Shown in pieces: positions 43,688 through 52,589 of a stretch of DNA of 64,000 nucleotides. The position numbers and the translations under genes were made by a program. Position 1 is the first letter of the stretch; the number at the start of each line of letters is the position of its first letter. The DNA comes from Cellulomonas sp. SG140. Its GTDB lineage: Bacteria; Actinomycetota; Actinomycetes; Actinomycetales; Cellulomonadaceae. The notes beneath the pieces are model-generated. The model did not search any database, was not told the DNA's origin, and saw nothing but the letters and a program-made list of their open reading frames with translations. The stretch covers positions 1 to 64,000 of the forward strand of contig NZ_JANZLA010000008.1 of NCBI RefSeq assembly GCF_025770785.1, in the 5' to 3' direction.

Positions 43688-43792
43688 GTGAGCGCCCCGC
43701 CGCACCGGCCCTGGTGCCGCGCGCGCTCCGCCTGCCGCGGCTCGCCGTGGACGGAGGTGCGGATCGCCGCAGATGCCGCGAAGGTGTGCGAT

Positions 43793-45055
43793 GTGACAGC
43801 GGCCTCTGCCCTCGGCGCGACGACTGCCGTCGTCGTCCTCGCCCTGGTGCTCGGGTTCGCCGTCAGCCGCCCGCGCGGGCTCCCCGAGGCCGTGGCGGCC
43901 GTGCCGGCGGCGGTGCTGGTGCTGGTGGTCGGGCTGGTGCCCTGGCGTGCGGCGTGGGACGAGATCTCCGGGCTCGCGCCGACCGTCGGCTTCCTCGCGG
44001 CGATCCTGGCGCTGGCGGAGCAGGCCCGCGCGCACGGGGTGTTCACGTGGGCCGGTGAACGGATGGCCCGGGCGTCGACCGGCTCGGCGCCGCGGCTGCT
44101 CGGTGCCGTGTTCGTGGTGGCCGCGGCGACCACCGCGGTGCTGAGCCTGGACGCCACCGTGGTGCTGCTGACGCCCGTCGTGCTGGCCGCCGCCACCGCG
44201 ATCCGCGCACGGCCCCGCCCCGGCGTCTACGCCTCCACCCACCTGGCGAACTCAGCCTCGACGCTGCTGCCGGTGTCGAACCTGACCAACCTGCTGGCGT
44301 TCGGTGCCGCCGGGCTGTCGTTCGCCGGGTTCAGCGCCCTGATGGCGCTCCCGTGGGTGGTGACGGTGGCCGCGGAGTACGTCGTCTTCCGGCTGTTCTT
44401 CCGCTCCGACCTGCGCACGCCCGTGCACGAGACGCCGGTGCAGGTCGGCCCGGCGCCGGTGTTCGCCCTGGTGGTGCTGGGTGCGGCGCTGGTCGGGTTC
44501 GCCGCCGCCGAGCCGATCGGCGTGCCGCCGGCGCTGGTCGCGGTGGTCGCCGTCGTGGTGCTGGCGGCGCGCAACCTGCGGCACGCCCCCGTGCCCACGC
44601 TGCGCCGGCTGGTGCACGCCGCCAACCCGGTGTTCCTGCTGTTCGTGCTGGCCCTCGGCGTGGTGGTGCTGGGCGTGCGGCTCGGCCCGCTCGGCACCGG
44701 GCTGGCGCACCTGGTGCCGACCCGTGCCGACCTGCCGGGGCTGCTGCTGGCCGCCGGGCTCGCGGCGGTCGCGGCGAACGTGCTGAACAACCTGCCGGCG
44801 ACCCTGGTGCTGGTGCCGGTGGTGGCGCACTCCCCCGCGCTGGTGCTGGCGACGTTGCTGGGCCTGAACATCGGCCCGAACCTGACCTACGTGGGGTCGT
44901 TGGCGACGCTGCTGTGGCGGCAGGTGCTGCACGGCCACGGCAAGGCGCCGTCCACGTCGGTGTTCGTGCGGCTGGGCCTGGCGACGGTGCCGGTGACGCT
45001 GGTGCTGGCGGTGGTGGCGCTGTGGGTGTCGGTGCGGATCGGAGGCGTGCGATGA
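43793..45055 (+). CDS. ArsB/NhaD-type ion transporter (SLC13-like)
   Basis: This is a 420-residue membrane protein with about ten segments. SLDATVVLLTPVVLAAA, HLANSASTLLPVSNLTNLLAF and NVLNNLPATLVLVPV are the paired re-entrant-loop motifs of the ion-transporter superfamily that holds ArsB, NhaD and CitT. It might move arsenite, Na+/H+ or a carboxylate. No arsenic gene is near. GTG at 43793 has GAAGG before it. It overlaps the next gene by four bases (ATGA). Confidence 0.85.
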   Translation: MTAASALGATTAVVVLALVLGFAVSRPRGLPEAVAAVPAAVLVLVVGLVPWRAAWDEISGLAPTVGFLAAILALAEQARAHGVFTWAGERMARASTGSAPRLLGAVFVVAAATTAVLSLDATVVLLTPVVLAAATAIRARPRPGVYASTHLANSASTLLPVSNLTNLLAFGAAGLSFAGFSALMALPWVVTVAAEYVVFRLFFRSDLRTPVHETPVQVGPAPVFALVVLGAALVGFAAAEPIGVPPALVAVVAVVVLAARNLRHAPVPTLRRLVHAANPVFLLFVLALGVVVLGVRLGPLGTGLAHLVPTRADLPGLLLAAGLAAVAANVLNNLPATLVLVPVVAHSPALVLATLLGLNIGPNLTYVGSLATLLWRQVLHGHGKAPSTSVFVRLGLATVPVTLVLAVVALWVSVRIGGVR

Positions 45056-45576
45056 GGGCGGTCGTCTGGTTGATGGAGGGCACCTGGGAGGCGTGCGTCG
45101 ATGCGGCGGCGGGCCTCGGGCTCACCGACGTGCGGCTGGTGCACGTGCTCGACGAGGACACCGAGGCGGGGTGGGAGGGCGGCCCGCTCGGCCTGATGGG
45201 CCGCGGACGACGACGGGCCGACGACCGCCACGGTGCCGGGCGTGCGGGCAACCCGCTCGACGAGGCGGGGAGCGGTCTGCTGACCGCGGCGGCGGCCCGG
45301 CTCGGCGACCGGTCCGGCGGTGCGGGCGACCCCGGCGCAGGCCCGGAGGTGCTCCAGCTGCACGGCCGCACCGAGACGGCCGTGCTGGACGCCTGTGCCG
45401 GTGCCGACCTGCTGATCTGCGCGCGCGACGGCGTCCGCACCGAACGGGGCCCGCACAGCCTGAGCAAGGTGACCCGCTACGTGGTGGACCACGCGCCGTG
45501 CGCGGTGCTGCTCGTCTGGCCGGAGGAGGTCCCGGCCGGCGTGGACCTGCCGCCGGCGCCCCGCCCTCAGCACTAG
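45052..45576 (+). CDS. Usp-like protein coupled to the ArsB-like transporter
   Basis: This 174-residue protein has the alpha/beta outline of a universal stress protein: VVWLMEGTWEACVDAAAGLGLTDVRLVHVLDE, VLDACAGADLLICARDG and SKVTRYVVDHAPCAVLLVWP. Its middle is a long Gly/Arg/Asp-rich loop. The classic ATP motif is not clear. Its ATG lies in the stop of the transporter gene, so it is presumably made with it, perhaps as a cytoplasmic regulatory subunit. Many Usp proteins partner with transporters. Confidence 0.7.
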   Translation: MRAVVWLMEGTWEACVDAAAGLGLTDVRLVHVLDEDTEAGWEGGPLGLMGRGRRRADDRHGAGRAGNPLDEAGSGLLTAAAARLGDRSGGAGDPGAGPEVLQLHGRTETAVLDACAGADLLICARDGVRTERGPHSLSKVTRYVVDHAPCAVLLVWPEEVPAGVDLPPAPRPQH

Positions 45577-45595
45577 CCGGACGAGATGAGCACAT

Positions 45596-45635
45596 CGCAT
45601 CGAGACGAGCAGAACGAACTGCTCGTCTCGATGCG
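45596..45635. terminator. Strong bidirectional terminator hairpin
   Basis: A perfect 17-bp stem (45596-45612 and 45619-45635) with loop AACGAA lies between the convergent Usp-like gene (ends 45576) and the uronate reductase gene (ends 45668). It can serve both. There is no T-run. Confidence 0.8.
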
Positions 45636-45667
45636 AACCGCTCAGCTGGGATATGCGCGCACGTCGG

Positions 45668-47041
45668 TCAGGCGCGAAGGGTCGCGGCCTCGAGCTCCTC
45701 GGCCTGGTCCACCACCGCATCGACGAGCGCGGCGTGGGCCGCGAGGTCGGGGGCGAGCACGCCGAGCACTCGCTGCACCGCGTCCCGCAGCGTGCCGCCG
45801 ACCAGCGGCGACAGCTCCTCGAGGCGGGCGTCCGTCACCGCCGCACCGTGCCCGCGCAGGTGGCACACCCATGCGGCGACGGGCCGGACGGCGCCGACCG
45901 GGACCCGCCCCGCGGCGACCTCCAGACGCAGCACCGGAACGGTGCGGATCGGCAGCTTCTGGGAACCGTCGAAGGCGATCTGGTCGAGCCGGTGCGCCAT
46001 CCGCGGGTTGGCGAACCGGTCGGTCAGCGCCGTCCGGTACGCGGCGACGCCCGCGGCGGGGAGGGTCAGGTGCGGGGAGGCTGCGTCCCACCACTCCTCG
46101 ATCCACGTCCGGCACACCGCGTCGCGCATCGCGTCGGCGACCGTGACGTGCCCGCGCAGCGACGCGGCGTAGGCCAGCATCGAGTGGGCCCCGTTCAGCA
46201 GCCACAGCTTGCGCTGCTCGAACGGCGCCACGTCGGTGGTGAACGTCGCCCCGGCGTCCTGCCAGGCGGGACGTCCGGCGGCGAACCGCCCGCTGAGCAC
46301 CCACTCGGTGAACGGTTCGGTGACCACGGGAGCACGGTCCTGCACGCCCGTGCCGGTGGCCACGGCCGCGACGTCGACGGCGGTGGGCTCGGGCGTGATG
46401 CGGTCGACCATCGTCGTCGCGAACCCGACCGACTCCTCGATCCACGACCGCAGCGCGGGGTCCACGTGCTCGGCGAGGCCGAGCAGCACCCGGGCGACCG
46501 CGGCACCGTTGTCCGGCAGGTTGTCGCACGGGACCACGGTCAGCGGCCCGGCGTCCGCCCGACGGCGAGCCAGCAGCCCCGCGACCAGGCGCGCCGGGGC
46601 CGTGCGCACCAGCGCGGTCGGGTCGCGGCGGAGCGTCTCGAGGTCCGCGGCCAGTTCCGGCCGGCCGACGTCGGGATCGCCGGCGGCGTCGCGCACGTAC
46701 CCCGCCTCGGTGACCGTCGTCGTCACCACCTGCACCGCCGGGTCGGTGAGGTAGCCGAGCCAGGCGTCGTGCTCGTCCGCCCCATGTGCCCGCGCCACGG
46801 CGGGCACCACCTCGAACTCGTCCCGCTCCGGCCCGCGCGTGACCAGCGTGTACAGCCCGTCCTGCGCCGCCATGGCCCGGGCCAGGTCCGGCGACCGACC
46901 GGTGAACGCCGCGATCCCCCACTCGGCACCGTCGCTCGCGTGCGCGGTGTACCAGGCCTGGTGGGCGCGGAAGAAGTTGCCGAGCCCCAGGTGCACGTGC
47001 CGCACCGGCGGGGCCGGGGTGCTGCGGACCAGCTCGCTCAC
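45668..47041 (-). CDS. Hexuronate reductase of the mannitol-dehydrogenase family (tagaturonate/fructuronate)
   Basis: This 457-residue NAD-dependent reductase has the N-terminal LGLGNFFRAHQAWYT, a long-chain family hallmark, and FEQRKLWLLNGAHSMLAYAA with the catalytic Lys (KxxxxNxxH). The family includes mannitol dehydrogenase, fructuronate reductase (UxuB) and tagaturonate reductase (UxaB). With UxaC and UxaA as neighbours, reduction of D-tagaturonate to D-altronate is the best fit. GTG at 47041 overlaps the uxaC stop (GTGA). It is the last gene of the operon. Confidence 0.85.
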   Translation of the reverse strand: MSELVRSTPAPPVRHVHLGLGNFFRAHQAWYTAHASDGAEWGIAAFTGRSPDLARAMAAQDGLYTLVTRGPERDEFEVVPAVARAHGADEHDAWLGYLTDPAVQVVTTTVTEAGYVRDAAGDPDVGRPELAADLETLRRDPTALVRTAPARLVAGLLARRRADAGPLTVVPCDNLPDNGAAVARVLLGLAEHVDPALRSWIEESVGFATTMVDRITPEPTAVDVAAVATGTGVQDRAPVVTEPFTEWVLSGRFAAGRPAWQDAGATFTTDVAPFEQRKLWLLNGAHSMLAYAASLRGHVTVADAMRDAVCRTWIEEWWDAASPHLTLPAAGVAAYRTALTDRFANPRMAHRLDQIAFDGSQKLPIRTVPVLRLEVAAGRVPVGAVRPVAAWVCHLRGHGAAVTDARLEELSPLVGGTLRDAVQRVLGVLAPDLAAHAALVDAVVDQAEELEAATLRA

Positions 47042-48459
47042 AGCTTGAACACCTGGCGCGCGCGCCCGGCGACCAGGTCGATCGCGGTGTCCATCGCCTC
47101 GTCCTCCTCGAGCCGGTGCTCGGCGACCAGCTGCGCCAGGAACCCGGCGTCCAGCCGCCGCGACATGTCGTGCCGCGCGGGGATCGAGCAGAACGCCCGC
47201 GTGTCGTCGATGAACCCGGCGGTGCGGGAGAAGCCGATGGTCTCGGTGACGGCGGACCGCCACCGGCGGATCGAGTCGGGGGCGTCGAGGAACCACCACG
47301 GCGCCCCGACGTACACCGCCGGGTAGAAGCCGGCGAGCGGCGCCAGCTCACGGGAGAACACCGTCTCGTCCAGCGTGAACAGCACCAGGTTGAGGTTCGG
47401 GTGCGTGCCGAACCGCTCGAGCAGCGGCCGCAGCGGTTCGGTGAAGTCCCCGCGCAGCGGGATGTCGTGGCCGGTGTCCGGGCCGAACCGCAGCTTGGAC
47501 GCCGTGTGGTGCCCGCGCAGCACGCCGGTGTGCAGCGTCATGGTCAGGCCGTCGTCGCAGGCCATCCGAGCCATCTCCAGCAGCATGTGGCGGCGCAGCG
47601 CGACGGACTCGTCGGACGTCGCCGTGCCCGCGAGCGCCGCGGCGTAGATCCGCTCCGCCTCCGCCGGCTCTAGCGGGTACGTCCCGGCGTCGACGTGCGC
47701 GTGGTCCGCCGACCGGGCGCCGTGCTCGACGAAGTACCGCCGCCGGGCCTCCATCGCGGTGACCCACCCGGCGTAGGTGCCGGTGTCCACGTCCGCCACC
47801 GACCCCAGCCCGCGCACGGCCTCCGCCCACCCGGGCTCGGCGGACTCCAGGTACCGGTCCGGCCGGAAGGTCGGGATGACGCGACCGGCGAACGTCGGGT
47901 CGGCCGCCAGCGCGTCGTGCACCGACAGGTCGTCGCAGGGGTCGTCGGTGGTGGCCAGCACGTCGAGCCGGAACCGGTCGAACAGGGCCCGCGGCCGGTA
48001 CTCGGGCGTGGCCAGCCGCGAGGCGAGCTGGTCGTAGATGTCGTCGGCCGTCTCGGCTGACGGGCGCACGGTCACGTCGAACAGCTCCGACAGCTCCGAC
48101 TCCAGCCAGTACCGCACCGGCGTGCCGCGGAACACCGACCAGTGCGTGCACAGCAGCCGCCAGACGTTCCGCGCGGCGGCCTCGTCCAACGGTCCCTGGC
48201 CCACACCGAGGTCCTCGAGCGGGACGCCCGACGCGTGCAGCAGGCGCGTCACGTAGTGGTCCGGGGTGACGAACAGCGCCGCCGGGTCGGGGAACGGCAC
48301 GTCGTCGAGCAGCATCCGGGGGTCGACGTGGCCGTGCGGGGACACGAGCGGCAGGTCACGCACCGCCTCGTACAGCGTCCGGGCGAGGCCGCGGACGGAC
48401 GGGTCGACGGGCAGCAGGCGGTCGGGGTGGACGACGAGGCCAGCGGTGGGGGTGGGCAT
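47038..48459 (-). CDS. uxaC: Glucuronate/galacturonate isomerase
   Basis: UxaC interconverts D-galacturonate and D-tagaturonate (and D-glucuronate and D-fructuronate). This 473-residue protein of the amidohydrolase-like fold has PLVSPHGHVDPRMLLDD (metal-binding His pair), GTPVRYWLESEL, TDDPCDDL, GLTMTLHTGVLRGHH and GFIDDTRAFCSIPARHDMSRRLDAGFLAQLV, all typical. The ATG at 48459 is preferred over a frame start at 48477, as MPTPTAGLV fits the family start. It overlaps the reductase gene and follows uxaA by about 50 bases. Confidence 0.96.
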   Translation of the reverse strand: MPTPTAGLVVHPDRLLPVDPSVRGLARTLYEAVRDLPLVSPHGHVDPRMLLDDVPFPDPAALFVTPDHYVTRLLHASGVPLEDLGVGQGPLDEAAARNVWRLLCTHWSVFRGTPVRYWLESELSELFDVTVRPSAETADDIYDQLASRLATPEYRPRALFDRFRLDVLATTDDPCDDLSVHDALAADPTFAGRVIPTFRPDRYLESAEPGWAEAVRGLGSVADVDTGTYAGWVTAMEARRRYFVEHGARSADHAHVDAGTYPLEPAEAERIYAAALAGTATSDESVALRRHMLLEMARMACDDGLTMTLHTGVLRGHHTASKLRFGPDTGHDIPLRGDFTEPLRPLLERFGTHPNLNLVLFTLDETVFSRELAPLAGFYPAVYVGAPWWFLDAPDSIRRWRSAVTETIGFSRTAGFIDDTRAFCSIPARHDMSRRLDAGFLAQLVAEHRLEEDEAMDTAIDLVAGRARQVFKL

Positions 48460-48510
48460 CGGTGCGGCCTTTCGCACGGGAGGGCTGGTGGGGTGGCTGG
48501 ACGGCGCCGG

Positions 48511-50037
48511 TCAGGTGACGGTGCCCAGCTGCCAGGGCACGAACTCCTCCTGCCCGAGGTCGAGGCCTTCGCTGACCGTCTCCTGCCCGGAGGCGACGGC
48601 GATGATCCGCTCGAAGATCTCGTCGCCCACCTGCTCCAGCGTGGCCGTGCCGTCGACGATGCGGCCGCAGTTGACGTCCATGTCGTCGGACATCCGCTCG
48701 AACATCTCGGTGTTGGTGGCGAGCTTGATCGAGGGCGCCGGACGGCATCCGAACACCGACCCGCGGCCGGTGGTGAAGCACACGACGGTGGCGCCGCCCG
48801 CGACGATGCCGGTGACGGAGACCGGGTCGTACCCCGGCGTGTCCATGAACACGAGCCCGCGGCTGGTGATCGGCTCGGCGTACTCGACCACCGCCGACAG
48901 GTCGGCCTGGCCGCCCTTGGCCACCGCGCCGAGCGACTTCTCGAGGATCGTCGTCAGGCCGCCCGCCTTGTTGCCCGGTGACGGGTTGTTGTCGAGCGTG
49001 CCGCCGCCCGCCGCCGCGTACCGCTGCCACCAGTCCAGCCGGTCGAGCAGCGTGCGCCCCACCTGCTCGGACACCGCGCGCCTGGTCAGCAGGTGCTCGG
49101 CGCCGAACACCTCGGGCGTCTCGGCCAGCACCGACGTGCCGCCGGCGGCCACCAGCAGGTCGGACGCGCGGCCCAGCGCGGGGTTGGCGGTGATGCCGGA
49201 GTAGCCGTCGGAGCCCCCGCAGTTCAGGCCCAGCACCAGCTCGCTGACGGGGATCGGCTCCCGACGACGTTCGTCGAGCACCGGCAGCATCGCCATGATC
49301 TGCGCCACGCCCTCGCGCACGGTGGCCCGGACACCGCCGGTGTCCTGGATGGTCAGCGTGTGCACCAGCGTGTCCGACGGCAGGTCGAGCCCGTCGACCA
49401 GCGACTGCACCGGCACCATCTCGCAGCCGAGGCCCAGCACCAGCACGCCGCCGACGTTGGGGTGCCGCGCGTACCCGCGCAGCGTCCGCACCAGGGCGTT
49501 CGCCCCCTCGCTGCCCGGCACCAGGCCGCAGCCGCTGCCGTGGGTCAGCGCGATCACGCCGTCGACGTGCGGGTAGGCCGCCAGGGCCGCGGGGCCGCGG
49601 AACTGGTCGGCGATCATCTTGGCGGTCGACGCCGAGCAGTTCACCGACGTGACGATCGCGACGTAGTTGCGGGTGCCCGCGCGGCCGTCGGCCCGGCGGT
49701 AGCCGTCGAAGGTGCGTCCCTGCGGCGCCGGCGGCAGCTGCGCGTGCACCGTGCCGAACTCGTGGGCCCGGACCGTGTCGTCCATGCCGAGGTTGTGGGT
49801 GTGCACGTGGTCGCCGGGCGCGATGTCGGCCGTCGCCCGGCCGATGGACTGCCCGTACTTGTGCACGACACCGCCCACCGGCACGGCGCGCAGCGCGACC
49901 TTGTGGCTGCGCGGCACGTCGCGCGGCAGCACCAGCGTGGTGCCCCCGACCGTGAGGCGGGTCCCCGCCGGCAGGTCGGCGGTGGCGATCGCGACGTCGT
50001 CGTCCGGACGCAGGACCAGGAGTCGATCCGCTGCCAT
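48511..50037 (-). CDS. uxaA: Altronate dehydratase
   Basis: UxaA removes water from D-altronate to give 2-keto-3-deoxygluconate. This 508-residue full-length form has the N-terminal SAF domain (residues 1-90, with HTHNLGM) and the large iron-dependent domain (GYRRADGRAGTRNYVAIVTSVNCSA, GLGCEMVPV, LGLNCGGSDGYSGITANPALG, FTTGRGSVFGCRPAPSIKLATN). GAGGAG precedes the ATG at 50037. With UxaC and the reductase, galacturonate is taken to KDG; the later genes (kdgK, KDPG aldolase) are not in the window. Confidence 0.96.
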   Translation of the reverse strand: MAADRLLVLRPDDDVAIATADLPAGTRLTVGGTTLVLPRDVPRSHKVALRAVPVGGVVHKYGQSIGRATADIAPGDHVHTHNLGMDDTVRAHEFGTVHAQLPPAPQGRTFDGYRRADGRAGTRNYVAIVTSVNCSASTAKMIADQFRGPAALAAYPHVDGVIALTHGSGCGLVPGSEGANALVRTLRGYARHPNVGGVLVLGLGCEMVPVQSLVDGLDLPSDTLVHTLTIQDTGGVRATVREGVAQIMAMLPVLDERRREPIPVSELVLGLNCGGSDGYSGITANPALGRASDLLVAAGGTSVLAETPEVFGAEHLLTRRAVSEQVGRTLLDRLDWWQRYAAAGGGTLDNNPSPGNKAGGLTTILEKSLGAVAKGGQADLSAVVEYAEPITSRGLVFMDTPGYDPVSVTGIVAGGATVVCFTTGRGSVFGCRPAPSIKLATNTEMFERMSDDMDVNCGRIVDGTATLEQVGDEIFERIIAVASGQETVSEGLDLGQEEFVPWQLGTVT

Positions 50038-50059
50038 GGCGTCTCCTCGTTGAAACACG

Positions 50060-50078
50060 ATGCGCATGTTGTGCAACA
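50060..50078. promoter_or_regulatory. Candidate LacI-type operator upstream of uxaA
   Basis: TGTTG-TG-CAACA (50067-50078) is an interrupted palindrome, and the overlapping ATGCGCAT (50060-50067) is a perfect one. Both lie 25-40 bases before the uxaA start, in the divergent gap shared with the LacI gene. Confidence 0.45.
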
Positions 50079-50192
50079 GCGGCGAACGTAGCACCGGATC
50101 CGCGCCTTGCGACCATATTGGCCTTTGACCTGGCTCTTCATCAGCGGACGCCCAGGGAGATCACGTTTCGGGCGTCGCTGGACGCCCACCTC

Positions 50193-50222
50193 TTGACGTG
50201 ACGATGAACACGTTTGCATACT
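50193..50222 (+). promoter_or_regulatory. Promoter of the LacI-family regulator gene
   Basis: TTGACG (50193-50198) and CATACT (50217-50222) are 18 bases apart. CACGTTT occurs at 50162-50168 and again within the promoter spacer (50209-50215), a possible autoregulation site. Confidence 0.6.
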
Positions 50223-50268
50223 CGGCGCAGCCACACCCGTGGCGGGAGGCACCAACGGAGGTGAGCCT

Positions 50269-51282
50269 GTGGCGGTCAGCGCGCGGGACGTGGCCCGGGT
50301 GGCCGGCGTGTCCGTCTCCACCGTGTCGCGGGCCCTCTCGCGGCCGGACGACCTCGCCCCCGAGACGTTGGCGAAGGTGCTCGAGACGGCCCGCATGCTC
50401 GGCTACCGTCCGAACCCGGCCGCCCGGGGCCTGATCACCGGACGCACCGGCACGATCGGGCTGATCGTCCCGGACCTGGAGAACCCGTTCTTCTCCTCGG
50501 TGACCAAGGGCGTGCAGGCCCGGGCCCGTGCGGCCGGCTACGGCGTGGTGATCGCCGACTCCGACGAGGACCCCTCGCAGGAGGCGGACCTGGTCCGGGA
50601 GATGTCCCGCACGGTCGACGGCGTGGTGATGTGCTCGCCGCGCTCCCCCGACGACGTGCTGGCCGCGCTCGCCGCCGAGACCACGCTGGTGCTGGTCAAC
50701 CGGCGCTGCGGCTCCTTGCCCGCCGTGCTGATCGACAACCTCGAGGGCGTCCGGCTGGCCCTGGAGCACCTGCGGGCCCTCGGCCACCGCACCATCGCGT
50801 ACGTCGGCGGCCCGGCCACCTCGTGGTCCAACCGGGCCCGGCTGACCGCGGCGCGCGCCATCGTCGCGGAGCACCCGGACACCGAGCTCGTCGACCTCGG
50901 CTCCTTCCAGCCCTACGTCTCGGGCGGGATCGCCGCCGGTGACCTCCTCATCGCCTCCGGGGCCAGTGCCGCGCTGGCGTACAACGACCTGGTCGCCTTC
51001 GGCCTGCTCGACCGGCTCAAGCAGCGCGGTGTGCGGGTGCCGGACGACATCTCGGTGGTCGGCGTCGACAACATCCCGATGTCCGCCCTGAGCTCACCGG
51101 CGCTGACCAGCGTCGGCATCCCGCTGGTCAACTGCGGGCGCGCCGGAGCGGACGTGCTCGTCTCCCTGCTGCGGCACCCCGACCAGCCGCCCACCCACCA
51201 CCACGACCTGTCGTTCCAGCTGGTCGTGCGTGACTCCACGGCTCCTCGGCGCAGCAGCGAGGGCCTGCGCGACACCGCCTGA
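50269..51282 (+). CDS. LacI-family transcriptional regulator
   Basis: This 337-residue regulator has the helix-turn-helix at residues 4-25 (ARDVARVAGVSVSTVSRALS), hinge helix LGYRPNPAARGL, and a periplasmic-binding-protein-like effector domain (TGTIGLIVPDLENPFFSSVTKGV ... DISVVGVDNIPMS). It is divergent from uxaA and upstream of a PotABCD-like transporter, so it likely controls both, with a uronate or derivative as inducer. GTG at 50269 is chosen because a perfect GGAGGTGA ends shortly before it; an upstream GTG at 50239 lacks one. Confidence 0.94.
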   Translation: MAVSARDVARVAGVSVSTVSRALSRPDDLAPETLAKVLETARMLGYRPNPAARGLITGRTGTIGLIVPDLENPFFSSVTKGVQARARAAGYGVVIADSDEDPSQEADLVREMSRTVDGVVMCSPRSPDDVLAALAAETTLVLVNRRCGSLPAVLIDNLEGVRLALEHLRALGHRTIAYVGGPATSWSNRARLTAARAIVAEHPDTELVDLGSFQPYVSGGIAAGDLLIASGASAALAYNDLVAFGLLDRLKQRGVRVPDDISVVGVDNIPMSALSSPALTSVGIPLVNCGRAGADVLVSLLRHPDQPPTHHHDLSFQLVVRDSTAPRRSSEGLRDTA

Positions 51283-51351
51283 CCGCACGTTCCACACCGA
51301 CGGCAGCATCCGGGCGACGAGGCCCGGCCTACTCCAGAGAGAAGGCTGTCC

Positions 51352-52587
51352 ATGAGAAAGCACACGTCTGCCCGGCTCGGTGCCGGGCTCCTGGTCCTGG
51401 GGCTGGCACTCACCGCCTGTGCGGCCCCGAAGACGGGGTCGTCCTCGGCAGGGACCGGCGCCGCGGCCGCCACGGCCGGCGGGGTGCCGGCCAAGCCGTC
51501 CGCCCCGGTGACGCTCGACATCCTCGACGTCGCCGGCAACCAGAAGCTGACCGGCCCGATGGTCGACGCCTTCGTCAAGGCGCACCCGGACATCATCAGC
51601 TCGGTCAAGTGGGAGAGCGCCGGCGCGCCGGACCTGGTCGGCACCATCAAGCCGCAGGTCGACAGCAAGAACCTCAAGGTCGACCTGGTGATGACCGGCA
51701 CCGACGGTCTGTCGGCCGGCATCGGGCAGAACCTGTGGATGCCGATCGCCAAGGACTACGCGACCCAGCTGTCCAACATGAAGAACTACCTCGACCCGGC
51801 CGCCAAGATGCAGGAGCTGGCGCAGGGCTTCGGCGTGGTGACCACGTACTACCCGTCGGGCCCGCTGCTGCAGTACGACCCCGCTGTGGTGACCGACGTC
51901 CCGAAGACGCCGGAGGCGCTGCTCGCGTGGGCCAAGGCCCACCCCGGCAAGTTCGGCTACGCCCGCCCGGCCAACTCCGGCCCGGGCCGCACCTTCCTGA
52001 TGGGCCTGCCGTACATGCTCGGCGACAAGGACCCGACGGACCCGGTCAACGGCTGGGACAAGACGTGGGCCTACCTGAAGGACCTGGGCTCGACCATCAG
52101 CACCTACCCGACCGGCACCGGCCAGGTGATCTCGAACATGGCCGACGGCACGTGGGCCATGGTGCCCACCACCACGGGCTGGGACATCAACCCCCGTGCC
52201 CTGGGCCAGGAGCCGAAGACGATCGCCGCGGCGCCGTTCGACAGCTTCACGTGGGTGACCGACGCGCACTACGCCGTGATCCCCAAGGGCCAGAGCGCCG
52301 ACAAGGTCTCGGCGATCCTCAACCTGCTGCAGTACATGCTGACGCCCGAGGTCAACGCGATGGCCTACGACACCGGGTACTTCTACCCCGGGCCCGCCGT
52401 GAAGGGCGCCACGCTCGACAAGGCCCCCGCCAAGAGCCAGCAGACCATCAGGGACTTCGGCCGTGACTGGTACGACGCCCTGATCGACAAGATGCCCAAG
52501 GCCGTGCCGCTCACCCCGGACCAGATGGTCAAGGCGTTCGACATCTGGGACCGCGAGGTCGGCTCCGGGAAGTTCAAGGCGAAGTAA
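51352..52587 (+). CDS. ABC transporter substrate-binding lipoprotein (PotD/family 1-like)
   Basis: This is a 411-residue extracellular lipoprotein. The signal ends LALTAC (Cys23), then a Ser/Ala linker. The body (VTLDILDVAGNQKLTGPMVDAFVKAHPDIISSVKW, ... GVVTTYYPSGPLLQYDPAVV, ... GTWAMVPTTTGWDIN) matches the class that binds polyamines, iron, thiamine or phosphonates, not sugars of the CUT1 class. Spacing and gene order (binding protein, ATPase, two permeases) form one operon. Ligand: an anion linked to uronate breakdown is possible; polyamine is the family default. Confidence 0.9.
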   Translation: MRKHTSARLGAGLLVLGLALTACAAPKTGSSSAGTGAAAATAGGVPAKPSAPVTLDILDVAGNQKLTGPMVDAFVKAHPDIISSVKWESAGAPDLVGTIKPQVDSKNLKVDLVMTGTDGLSAGIGQNLWMPIAKDYATQLSNMKNYLDPAAKMQELAQGFGVVTTYYPSGPLLQYDPAVVTDVPKTPEALLAWAKAHPGKFGYARPANSGPGRTFLMGLPYMLGDKDPTDPVNGWDKTWAYLKDLGSTISTYPTGTGQVISNMADGTWAMVPTTTGWDINPRALGQEPKTIAAAPFDSFTWVTDAHYAVIPKGQSADKVSAILNLLQYMLTPEVNAMAYDTGYFYPGPAVKGATLDKAPAKSQQTIRDFGRDWYDALIDKMPKAVPLTPDQMVKAFDIWDREVGSGKFKAK

Positions 52588-52589
52588 CC

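Noticed and set aside
43793-45576. Arsenic resistance operon
   Set aside because: The transporter resembles ArsB, but arsR, arsC and other arsenic genes are absent and the partner is Usp-like.
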